Assembly (NCBI GenBank): GCA_027854065.1 | Contig: JAQGEF010000013.1 | Location: 62,001-126,000, forward strand | Direction: 5' to 3' | Source: Polluticaenibacter yanchengensis | Lineage (GTDB): Bacteria > Bacteroidota > Bacteroidia > Chitinophagales > Chitinophagaceae | DNA length: 64,000 nt | In this document: positions 54,782-62,808 of the stretch, in pieces | Layout: the number at the start of each line of letters is the position of its first letter | How positions within the stretch are numbered: the first letter of the stretch is position 1 | Program-made: the position numbers and the translations under genes | The notes under the pieces: model-generated | Database searches by the model: none | Told to the model about the DNA's origin: nothing | What the model saw: only the letters and a program-made list of their open reading frames with translations

Positions 54782-55399
54782 ATGCACTTCACTACTTGTT
54801 CATTCATAATAGCTCTATTAGCATTACAATCCTTGTTTGTGAAAGGGCAAACCGGTGCGGATAGTGTCACTCAAAAGTTAATGCGCCAGGTCGCTAACCG
54901 GTTTGCCGAAGCCAGACCTGTAAATATTGAATACAACTATAATGGTGATTTTAATTTTCCATCCAAAGCAAAAAGCAGTTCATTGACCAATGGGAAAGTT
55001 ACCAGGTTTTCCGGCCTGAGGACTAATCTGAATTATACGATTGCCAAAAACAGGAAGTGGATTGTCAGTACAGCATTCCAATACAGGATGGCATCAGTAG
55101 CTGCTAATTATAAACCAGGGGCGGCACCGATATATCAGGTGCCGGACAGTATACCTCATGATCATGCGGCATGTGTCAATGAGTGGCGCGTGGGCGGTTG
55201 TAACAATGGATTTATATATGAGCATCTGCTGTCTGATAATATTGTATTAACCACCAAAGCGGGTTCAAGGCTTTCCGTAACGGGCAAAGCATTTGAAAAA
55301 AGTACCAATTGCGGAAATCCCTATTTCGATGGCAGCCTGAAACCCGGGTTTTATTGTAACGTAGGATTGTCAGTTAATCCCTTTGAAAAAAAGAAATAA
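54782..55399 (+). CDS. small exported outer-membrane-like protein
   Basis: 205 residues. Signal peptide 1-22 (FVKGQ). Predicted beta-hairpins (VNIEYNYNGDFNF ... TRFSGLRTNLNYTIAK ... WIVSTAFQYRMASVA), ending NVGLSVNPFEKKK. The pattern recalls outer-membrane barrels of about 300 residues (DUF6268-like) but is short, so an internal deletion or a small-barrel variant is possible. Cys-containing middle (HAACVNEWRVGGCNNG). Divergent from the two-component pair; the 73-residue gene follows 2 nt after its stop. Confidence 0.6.
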   Translation: MHFTTCSFIIALLALQSLFVKGQTGADSVTQKLMRQVANRFAEARPVNIEYNYNGDFNFPSKAKSSSLTNGKVTRFSGLRTNLNYTIAKNRKWIVSTAFQYRMASVAANYKPGAAPIYQVPDSIPHDHAACVNEWRVGGCNNGFIYEHLLSDNIVLTTKAGSRLSVTGKAFEKSTNCGNPYFDGSLKPGFYCNVGLSVNPFEKKK

Positions 55400-55401
55400 C
55401 A

Positions 55402-55623
55402 ATGGTAAAAGTTTTTAAAACAAATGTAGATTCTGTAGAAAATGTTTTAGCATTAAAACAGGAAATCAATGAAGTGTATCCTTATGCAAAAGTTTCATTT
55501 GATCTGGATGATATAGATAATGTATTAAGGGTAGAAGATGTAGAATTAAAAGAAGAATATATTATCAATCAGTTGAATAATGCGGGTTATATCTGTATCG
55601 ATCTGCCCATTTTAGATGTATAA
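55402..55623 (+). CDS. 73-residue HMA-like small protein without metal cysteines
   Basis: The beta-alpha-beta-beta-alpha-beta pattern (VKVFKTNVDS ... NVLALKQEINEVYPYAKVSFDLDD ... NVLRVEDVELKEEYIINQLNNAGYICI) matches the ferredoxin-like fold of heavy-metal-associated chaperones. The CxxC metal site is absent; the only Cys is near the end. Starts immediately after the OMP-like gene, so translation is probably coupled. Function unknown; metal binding unlikely. Confidence 0.65.
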   Translation: MVKVFKTNVDSVENVLALKQEINEVYPYAKVSFDLDDIDNVLRVEDVELKEEYIINQLNNAGYICIDLPILDV

Positions 55624-56034
55624 GAGCATTCTACCCTAAAAATGTCTTAACCCATCAAATAGTATTTTACAGGTAGTGTTCATTTAAGAACTATGGACGC
55701 AGGCTTTTTCTTTGCAGTATCTTCTGCGGGGATTAAATAGTATTGGAATCCAGGCTGCTGCCCTGAATTTTTTAAAATTAAAGGGGCTAAATAAAATTCA
55801 CCTTTCAGAAAATCGCCTGATATCCAGGGCTGCTGCTTCCGGGTAAATGCGTCAGGCAGTTACGATACCGGTGCCTGGACCAATGACACACAAATTCATT
55901 TTATTTAATTATAAGATCCCTATTTAGCTATTATGTCAATAATGGCTTTTTATATTTATATTTTTACAATCTATCCCTTATCTTTATAATCATTAAGTGA
56001 ACCAAAAGTAACTGCTTACACCAAAACTATTGCT
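55624..56034. other. intergenic region without a recognised gene
   Basis: 411 bp. Contains a possible hairpin GCCTGA (55815-55820) ... TCAGGC (55852-55857) and two CCAGG(G)CTGCTGC segments. No credible open frame and no family-A or family-B repeat seen. Confidence 0.4.
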
Positions 56035-56889
56035 ATGAATACAAAATGGTTTATCACAATCATTGTATCCATTTTGGTACAAAATACTTCTATTGCTCAA
56101 GCAATAATGAAGCCATTAGGTGCACAATACGGAGCGGTTGGTACATACTCTAAAAGCTTTACCGATGTATATGCCGCGCAATATAATGCAGCGGCATTAC
56201 CGTCTTTGGAAAAGACCTCGTTTTCTGCCTACTCAGAAAAACGTTTTAACCTCAAAGAACTGGCTTTTTATAATTTGGTGGCAGCAGTGCCTGTTTCAGA
56301 AATGGATGCTTTTGGCATCTCTGCTTCTTACCTGGGGCATGCGGAAAGTAATCAAACTTTCCTGAGCCTGGGTTATGGCAGGAAGTTATCCGATAAGATC
56401 CAGGTAGGCACAGCCTTTCATTATAACCGCTTAGGACAAAATAAGTTTTATGGCAGCACTTCGTATATTACTGCCAGCGTAGGCGCTATTATGCATGTTA
56501 CAGAAAAAGTACATGTAGGTTTCAATGCCTATAATCCTATCCAGGCTACTTTCGGTACAGGAGATTTTAAAGAGAAGACCAATGCTCAATATACATTTGG
56601 AATAGGTTACGATGCCGGTAAAAACCTTCATCTTGGCGCTGCATTGGTAACAGAGCAAAATGCGGGATTAAGTGTGAATCTGAGCTTACAATACAATCTT
56701 ATAGAAAGGCTATTTTTAAGAGGTGGTATCAATACGCAAACCACCAGCTACTTCGCAGGTCTTGGATTCTTATTAAGCGATTTCAGAATAGATTTGGCTA
56801 CCAGTTATCATCCGCAGTTAGGTTTAACACCGGGTGTATTGCTGATGTATGCATTCAAAAAAAGTAACAAAGGCGCTGTTAACCCGTAA
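56035..56889 (+). CDS. PorV/PorQ-like outer membrane beta-barrel protein
   Basis: 284 residues. Signal peptide 1-21 (TSIAQ). Begins like PorV/PorQ and related 14-strand barrels: GAQYGAVGTYSKSFTDVYAAQYNAAALPSLEKTSFSAYSEKRF is the expected motif region, beginning with GAVGTYS and NAAALP. Alternating hydrophobic strands follow to VLLMYAF near the end. In T9SS-containing bacteria PorV/PorQ shuttle cargo; the identity here is family-level only. It is followed after 10 nt by the helix-hairpin-helix gene. Confidence 0.7.
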   Translation: MNTKWFITIIVSILVQNTSIAQAIMKPLGAQYGAVGTYSKSFTDVYAAQYNAAALPSLEKTSFSAYSEKRFNLKELAFYNLVAAVPVSEMDAFGISASYLGHAESNQTFLSLGYGRKLSDKIQVGTAFHYNRLGQNKFYGSTSYITASVGAIMHVTEKVHVGFNAYNPIQATFGTGDFKEKTNAQYTFGIGYDAGKNLHLGAALVTEQNAGLSVNLSLQYNLIERLFLRGGINTQTTSYFAGLGFLLSDFRIDLATSYHPQLGLTPGVLLMYAFKKSNKGAVNP

Positions 56890-56899
56890 ACGATTGAAT

Positions 56900-58960
56900 A
56901 TGATAAAAAAGTATTGCGTCATATTACTGTTTAGCTTGTGGGCCATATATGGCCGCTCCCAGGAAACGCAGACCACGCAGAAGGTAGAGCAGCAAATGGA
57001 AGACTTAACAGAAGCTAATGAATCGGAAACCGAAGATGATTCTTATATCCAGCAACTACTTTTTTTACGCAGGTCACCCCTGAATTTAAATACCGCATCA
57101 GAATCGGACCTCACGGTATTTAAAAATCTCTCAGCATTACAGATACAGCAGTTCTTAAAATACAGGCAGGTATTAGGCAAGCTTTTAAGTTTTTACGAAT
57201 TGCAGGCAGTACCGGGTTGGGATGTGGAAACAATTAAATATATTCAGCCTTATGCTTATGTAGGGCCTGCGGAATCTGTTGCAGAAAGCTTTTTCTCAAG
57301 GTTCAGGGGCGGCTTTAATACAATATTGATGCGCCATAGCCAGGTGCTGGAAAAACAGCGGGGGTTTATACCGGATGCAGAGGGTAAAACCAAATATCTG
57401 GGCAATAACCACCGTTATTTATTCCGTTATAAATACCAGTTTAAGAATTTATTGCAATTTGGATTGGTGGGGGATAAGGACGCAGGAGAACAATTCTTTA
57501 AAGGGGCACAGAAAAACGGATTCGATTTTTATTCATTCCATCTTTTTGCCAGGAATTTAGGCAATGTAAAACGGTTAGCGTTAGGTGATTTTACAGTAAA
57601 TATGGGGCAAGGTTTACTCACCTTCCAATCGCTGGCATTCCGTAAAAGCGCCGATGTAACCAATGTTAAAAGGCAAACGGAAATATTCCGGCCATACAAT
57701 TCTGCTGGCGAGTTCAATTTTCACAGGGGCATTGCTACAACAGTGCAGGCTGGTATTTTTCATGTATCCGCTTTTGCGTCCTACAAAAAAGCTTCGGCAA
57801 GTACTACCATTGCAGATACGGCAGAAAACTTCGAAGATTATTTCAGCAGTGTGCTTACCAGTGGTTACCACCGTACGGAAACGGAAGCGGGCAACAGGAA
57901 TACTATTACACAAACCACATTTGGCGGCAATGTGCAATACAAAAAGAATAATCTGCAGATAGGCATTAATGCCATCCGATACCATTTATCCATGCCGATG
58001 GTAAAATCAGATGCACCTTATAATATGTTTGCGGCTTCAGGAAAATCACTGGGTGGATATAGCCTGGATTATGGCTACACACGTAAAAATGTTCACTTTT
58101 TTGGCGAAGCTGCTATGGACCTAAACAACAATATGGCACATGTGCACGGATTAATAGCCAGTCTGCATCGCCTGGTTGATTTTAGTGCTGTTTACCGCAA
58201 TATTTCTCCCAAATACAATAGTTTGTATGCAAATGCTTTTACTGAAAGTACGCAACCAAAAAATGAACGTGGTTTATATACCGGTTTAAGTTTTAAACCT
58301 TCCTACACCTGGAGAATCGATGCTTATGCAGATGTGTTTACTTTTCCCTGGCTACGTTACAGGGTTGACAGGCCATCGAAAGGGGCAGAATATTTATTGC
58401 AGGTGAACTGGAGGCCAAACCGCCAGTTTGAAATGTACACCAGGTTCAGGAGAGAATCAAAAGCGATCAACTTAAGTAATACGCCGGACCCGTTTAAAAT
58501 AACCGATAATATCCCAAGGGTCAACTGGCGCACGCAATTTACTTATAAGCTGTCGCCGGCCGTACAATTGCGCAGCCGTGCGGAATTTGTCTGGTATAAT
58601 ACCGGCAATCCCGCTTTGGCAGAAAAAGGGACTACCATATATGCCGACCTGATATATAAACCGCCAATGAGCGCTTTCACCTGTAATGCCCGCTTCCAGT
58701 TCTTTCAAACAGATGGTTATAACAGCCGGGTGTATGCGTACGAAAATGATGTATTGTATAGTTTCAGCATTCCCGCCCTGTATGGCACAGGTACCCGGGC
58801 TTATGTGAATATTAATTACGATCTCACAAAGAATCTGACCATGTGGTTCCGTATTGCGCGCACCATGTACAACAATCAGCAGACAATCGGCTCTGGTTAC
58901 GATATTATTTATGGTAATCACAAAACAGATTTCAGAATTCAAATGCAATACACATTTTAA
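56900..58960 (+). CDS. exported helix-hairpin-helix / beta-barrel protein
   Basis: 686 residues from ATG 56900; the longer frame from 56849 overlaps the upstream gene and lacks a signal peptide. Signal peptide 1-21. Residues about 45-115 form helix-hairpin-helix units (LNLNTASESDLTVFKNLS ... LLSFYELQAVPGWD), as in ComEA, which binds DNA in the periplasm. The remaining ~550 residues are amphipathic strands ending IQMQYTF, an outer-membrane barrel. This architecture is known in Bacteroidota as helix-hairpin-helix domain protein with unknown function. DNA uptake is possible, but the HHH may have a structural role. Operon: PorV-like gene, this gene, 58979 gene. Confidence 0.8.
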   Translation: MIKKYCVILLFSLWAIYGRSQETQTTQKVEQQMEDLTEANESETEDDSYIQQLLFLRRSPLNLNTASESDLTVFKNLSALQIQQFLKYRQVLGKLLSFYELQAVPGWDVETIKYIQPYAYVGPAESVAESFFSRFRGGFNTILMRHSQVLEKQRGFIPDAEGKTKYLGNNHRYLFRYKYQFKNLLQFGLVGDKDAGEQFFKGAQKNGFDFYSFHLFARNLGNVKRLALGDFTVNMGQGLLTFQSLAFRKSADVTNVKRQTEIFRPYNSAGEFNFHRGIATTVQAGIFHVSAFASYKKASASTTIADTAENFEDYFSSVLTSGYHRTETEAGNRNTITQTTFGGNVQYKKNNLQIGINAIRYHLSMPMVKSDAPYNMFAASGKSLGGYSLDYGYTRKNVHFFGEAAMDLNNNMAHVHGLIASLHRLVDFSAVYRNISPKYNSLYANAFTESTQPKNERGLYTGLSFKPSYTWRIDAYADVFTFPWLRYRVDRPSKGAEYLLQVNWRPNRQFEMYTRFRRESKAINLSNTPDPFKITDNIPRVNWRTQFTYKLSPAVQLRSRAEFVWYNTGNPALAEKGTTIYADLIYKPPMSAFTCNARFQFFQTDGYNSRVYAYENDVLYSFSIPALYGTGTRAYVNINYDLTKNLTMWFRIARTMYNNQQTIGSGYDIIYGNHKTDFRIQMQYTF

Positions 58961-58978
58961 TTACAGATATTTGCGTAC

Positions 58979-59299
58979 ATGAAATTTAAGCTGAGCGTTT
59001 TCTTTGTACTTGCCGCCATTGCGTTTACCATCATCTCTCTAATGAGTATTAATGATGGTTATGGTAGTATCAAGCCGGCAGTTTACTTTTTCCCATATCC
59101 CTTTTTATCTATTCTATGGCAGTCCAGTGTCAGTATTTATATATTCCTGATTGGTATTTTGCAGTATGCTTTTTATGGTTTCCTGGCAGACTTTATCAAA
59201 GAAAACAAAACTAAAATGATTGTGCTTTCCTGCTTGTTGATATTGCACCTGGTTACAGCTTGCTGGTTAGTGAATTCTTTACCGGCAGGTTTTCATTAA
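58979..59299 (+). CDS. small membrane protein, three to four helices
   Basis: 106 residues. Hydrophobic stretches at about 5-22, 34-65 (SILWQSSVSIYIFLIGILQYAFYG) and 80-100 (MIVLSCLLILHLVTACW). No family recognised. Starts 18 nt after the HHH/barrel stop and ends just before repeat g, so it is the last gene of the 56035-59299 unit. Confidence 0.6.
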   Translation: MKFKLSVFFVLAAIAFTIISLMSINDGYGSIKPAVYFFPYPFLSILWQSSVSIYIFLIGILQYAFYGFLADFIKENKTKMIVLSCLLILHLVTACWLVNSLPAGFH

Positions 59300-59322
59300 G
59301 CTTATTGAACAGGATGTCATAT

Positions 59323-59505
59323 ATTTTTATTTTGGGGCTGTCAGCAGATCAATCCTGCGCGGCATTTGTCCGGCGTGCTTATGGCTCCGCTAGGCTCGGT
59401 GTATTTTGCAGGGTACTCCAGGTTAAATGCAGCCAATAGTATTCCTGCAAAAATACACTGCCTCCTGCGTCGGCACCAACGCATACCTCGCCCTTCGGCA
59501 TTCAT
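59323..59505 (+). repeat. dispersed intergenic element, family A, copy g
   Basis: TTTTTATTTTGGGGCTGTCAG, GCATTTGTCCGGCGTGC, then the inverted pair GTGTATTTTGCAGG ... CCTGCAAAAATACAC. The end (CGCCCTTCGGCATTC) differs from the other copies. It is part of composite 59323-59712 together with family-B copy 2, the counterpart of 18695-19065. The gap 59300-59724 contains no gene. Confidence 0.75.
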
Positions 59506-59640
59506 TTATTAATTGGGCTTTTATGAACCAGCATTAGTTTTTTAAAAAAGATAACGGGGAAACCGGGCTTGCTGCAATGCCTGGCGGAGTATATAAAATA
59601 GATATGAATATCGTTGAAGCGTTCAATAGGTATTCTGCCG

Positions 59641-59712
59641 GTACAAGGGAGTGACACAACGATGTAAAATAGTAGTGCAAAAGCCGGTTCAATAAATAAA
59701 AAAAGAATCACT
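59641..59712 (-). repeat. dispersed intergenic element, family B, copy 2 (reverse)
   Basis: Minus strand: TTTTTTTATTTATTGAACC, CTACTATT, and the core with CGTTGTGTCACTCCCTTG shared with 18695-18758. A short hairpin CACT-CTTT-AGTG plus T-run just before it would terminate the response-regulator gene, so the B head is again the terminator U-tract. Confidence 0.75.
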
Positions 59713-59724
59713 AAAGAGTGTGGG

Positions 59725-60393
59725 TTAGTTGGAAATAGCATTATTCATAAGGCCTAGTTCCAATACAGTGCGGACTAATCCGGCAGTGTTTTTTACTTTT
59801 AGCTTTTGTAGTAAAGCAATCCTGATGTTTTCAACGGTCCTGTTGCTTAAACAAAGAATGTCTGCGATTTCCTGGTTGGTATGCTCGTTGAGGATCAGTG
59901 CGACCACTTCTTTTTCACGAAGTGTTAATTCGATGGTGGCGCTGAGTCTTTTTACCTTAAACATATCGTCCACCAGCATTTTTTGAAGTTGATCATCTAC
60001 GTAACGGTCATCTGCATGAACCGTTTCAATAGCGGTGACTATTTTTTGCGGACTGGAGTTTTTTAGCAGGTAACCCTGGCAGCCGATCTGCAACATTTTT
60101 CTTACCTGTATAAGCACATCCACATTGCTAAGGGCAATCATTTTTATATTGGGGTATTGTTTGGAGATGGCCATACATAAATCGATCCCGTTTATTTCCG
60201 GCATCATGATATCCAGTAAAACAACATCCGGCTTTTGGGATTTTAGATCTTTAAGTAATTCATTGCCATTGGTGTAGGCTTTTAATAATGAAATGCTGGA
60301 ACTATTTTCGAAAACTTTTTGTAAACCGTTTATTATTAATTGATGGTCATCTACAATACTGACCATGATGTCCTTGTTTACCACATTGCTCAT
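59725..60393 (-). CDS. NarL/LuxR-type response regulator
   Basis: 222 residues. Receiver domain with DD at 15-16 and phosphoacceptor Asp61 in VVLLDIMMP. C-terminal LuxR HTH at about 155-215 (LTLREKEVVALIL ... EIADILCLSNRTVENI). Pairs with the HisKA_3 kinase encoded upstream on the same strand (60689-62638), although a 295-bp gap separates them. Probably a DNA-binding activator; targets unknown, with the beta-helix gene at 62809 as the nearest divergent candidate. Confidence 0.95.
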   Translation of the reverse strand: MSNVVNKDIMVSIVDDHQLIINGLQKVFENSSSISLLKAYTNGNELLKDLKSQKPDVVLLDIMMPEINGIDLCMAISKQYPNIKMIALSNVDVLIQVRKMLQIGCQGYLLKNSSPQKIVTAIETVHADDRYVDDQLQKMLVDDMFKVKRLSATIELTLREKEVVALILNEHTNQEIADILCLSNRTVENIRIALLQKLKVKNTAGLVRTVLELGLMNNAISN

Positions 60394-60688
60394 AATTAGT
60401 TGTTTTAACGTTCTGCACGGTTCCTGTAATTTGTTACATACAAATACTCAACAGCAACACTATTTGTTTTGGTATAAAGCTTAAAGATTGGGTTGTACTG
60501 ATATGAATATTCCTGCAGGTAACAAGACTTTTATATCTGTATAGTATGCCTGTAAGTAGTCAATCAGTTGTAACTTTCTCAAACCGGTTCGTTGTAATAT
60601 CGTTTACAGGCGTATAGCAAATATAATCATTTGGGATATTTCAACAAAAAAATATCCCCGGTGAAAATATTCAATAAAAATGAAGGTT

Positions 60689-62638
60689 TTAGTTGAATAT
60701 TTCAATATTTATGGAAGTACCGGCATTTACTTTGCTTTGAATGCTAAAGCTGCCGTTGATGTTTTCTACCCGGGATTTTATGTTTTGAAGGCCGATGCCT
60801 TTAGAGGTGGCGAGAATATTTGCGGGTACTCCTATGCCATTATCTTCTACGGTAATGATGATGTCCTGGTTGATAAACTGGATCTGAACTAACGCTTTAG
60901 ATGCTTTAGAATGCTTTATAATATTATGTACCAACTCTTGTATTACCCTGTAAATGGTTAAATCTACGGAAGCGCTTCTGTTGCCGCTATCTTCCCCAAT
61001 TACCTGGAATGATAAGTTGATGTCTGTGCCGGAAGCAACCCTGTTGCAGAATGACTCTAACGCGTACATAAGCCCATGTTGCGTTACCAGGTCGGGGGCC
61101 AGGTTATGTGCTGTTTTTCTTAGTTCATTGGACGCTTCTTCAATCAGTTTTAAATTCTCGTCATATATTTTATCCTCTTTTAACTGGTCAAATTTTTGGG
61201 TCAATAAACCAAAATGGATCCTGATAGCGGTTAGGATACCGCCTAACCCGTCATGCAGCTCCCGCGCAAGCCGTTTTCTCTCATTTTCTTCCCCTTCTAC
61301 AGTATCTTTTAAATGGTTTATTTCCATTTGTTTCTCCTGGCTCTTAATCTTATTCCGGTTATTGATATAGGTAAGAATACTGATAATAATTAAGGATATG
61401 AGCGTGATGACGATGCAAATGATCCAGAAGTTTTTGTTTTTGTGTGCCATTTCTGAATGCGCCAATGCTAATTCTTTTTGAGCGATCTCTTTATCTTTTT
61501 CCGCCATCCTGGATCTTACGGCCAGCCTGCTTGCCGTTTGAATCCTGTCTATATTGAATAAGCTGTCGGAAAGCTTGATATACTCGCTTTTGAACATGCT
61601 GGCTTCTTTATAGAGGCCTATGGAATCGTAAGCTTTGGCGGTAAAATCGTATAGCTCTAATACGGTAATGTTCAGGATAGAATCTCTCTTTAACTGGTCG
61701 ATTAACTGTGAACCCAGTTTTACTGTTGAAGAGTAATTTTTCTTTAAAAACGCCAGCTTAACCACCAATGTTTCAAAATAGGATAGGAGTAACGGATGCA
61801 TTTTGGGTTTTAATGCATATAGTTTCTGGATGTATAAATTGGATTCTTCTAAATAGCCCAGCTCCAGGCAGGCGTTGCTTAAATTGATATAGGCTGCTAT
61901 TTTGTTATAAAGCAGAAGGCTGTCTTCATTTTCAAGATATTTCAAATAATAATGCCGGGATGAGTCTTTGCTGGGAGGAATATTGACGCTATGATAAAAC
62001 CCTTCTAGAAAATAAAGTTCGTATTGAGAATTTTGATTGAGCCTGGATGAATCCTTTTTTACCCTGTCTATATAATACCTGCCATTTTCCAGGTCTTCTT
62101 TTATTGGATTATTGTTTAGCTGTAACCAATAATAAGCGAGTCTTGTATTGATAAGCGCATTAAAATTGGGGTCGTTAAAACTGGAGTTATTTAGTTTTTG
62201 TTCTGCGATATAATAACATAAGGCAGCAGAATCTTTTGCTCCCGTTGTTTCCGTATATAAATCCGCCAGTCTTATATAAATCTGGATCTCCCGTTTGGGG
62301 TCTAATTGGGTTCTGTTGCACAATTCTAATGCTTTATACCAATAGTTTTTTGCATTAAAATAGTCACTTACTGTGGAATAGGCCCTTGCGATGGCATATA
62401 GTGCAATGATTGAATCTTTAGAGGATTGTTTTGAAGTAGCTATGTATATTGATTTATTGAAATATGAAACAACGCTATCTGTGTTTACCTTCAGAAAGCC
62501 GGCACCCTTTTTAACGTACTCCTGGATGAGCGTGCTGTCTTTATCATTGGCATTTCCGGTTACGGATATAAACAGATTAAAGACAATTAGTAACGATAAG
62601 TGAATTAAATATTTAATAATTAATATTTTATACTTCAT
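60689..62638 (-). CDS. TPR-type HisKA_3 sensor histidine kinase
   Basis: 649 residues from ATG 62638; in-frame upstream ATGs (MANF, MIKV) exist, and this one best positions the signal helix. N-terminal signal/TM, then ~340 residues of TPR-like helices (ALELCNRTQLDPKREIQIYIRLADLY ... AAYINLSNACLELGYLEESNLYIQKLYAL), predicted extracytoplasmic. TM helix at about 405-425 (FWIICIVITLISLIIISI), short coiled coil, HisKA_3 with LARELHDGLGG holding the phosphorylated His, and HATPase_c ending GIGLQNIKSRVENINGSF. Typical Bacteroidota kinase partnering a NarL-type regulator, here the gene at 59725. Confidence 0.93.
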   Translation of the reverse strand: MKYKILIIKYLIHLSLLIVFNLFISVTGNANDKDSTLIQEYVKKGAGFLKVNTDSVVSYFNKSIYIATSKQSSKDSIIALYAIARAYSTVSDYFNAKNYWYKALELCNRTQLDPKREIQIYIRLADLYTETTGAKDSAALCYYIAEQKLNNSSFNDPNFNALINTRLAYYWLQLNNNPIKEDLENGRYYIDRVKKDSSRLNQNSQYELYFLEGFYHSVNIPPSKDSSRHYYLKYLENEDSLLLYNKIAAYINLSNACLELGYLEESNLYIQKLYALKPKMHPLLLSYFETLVVKLAFLKKNYSSTVKLGSQLIDQLKRDSILNITVLELYDFTAKAYDSIGLYKEASMFKSEYIKLSDSLFNIDRIQTASRLAVRSRMAEKDKEIAQKELALAHSEMAHKNKNFWIICIVITLISLIIISILTYINNRNKIKSQEKQMEINHLKDTVEGEENERKRLARELHDGLGGILTAIRIHFGLLTQKFDQLKEDKIYDENLKLIEEASNELRKTAHNLAPDLVTQHGLMYALESFCNRVASGTDINLSFQVIGEDSGNRSASVDLTIYRVIQELVHNIIKHSKASKALVQIQFINQDIIITVEDNGIGVPANILATSKGIGLQNIKSRVENINGSFSIQSKVNAGTSINIEIFN

Positions 62639-62808
62639 GCCAACCTTAATCATATTCCCGAAGTTAGCCATTTTTCTTTCTAAATGTAACATTTACACGA
62701 TTTATAATGAGGGGTTTTCACTATAATTTAAAGATTTGTTAATGTATATATTCGCAATTGCATTTTAACAATGCTGTAAGTATTTGAATATATTATTAAA
62801 TATTTAAT

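Noticed and set aside
58472..58948. 158-residue minus-strand frame
   Set aside because: Antisense shadow of the HHH/barrel gene.
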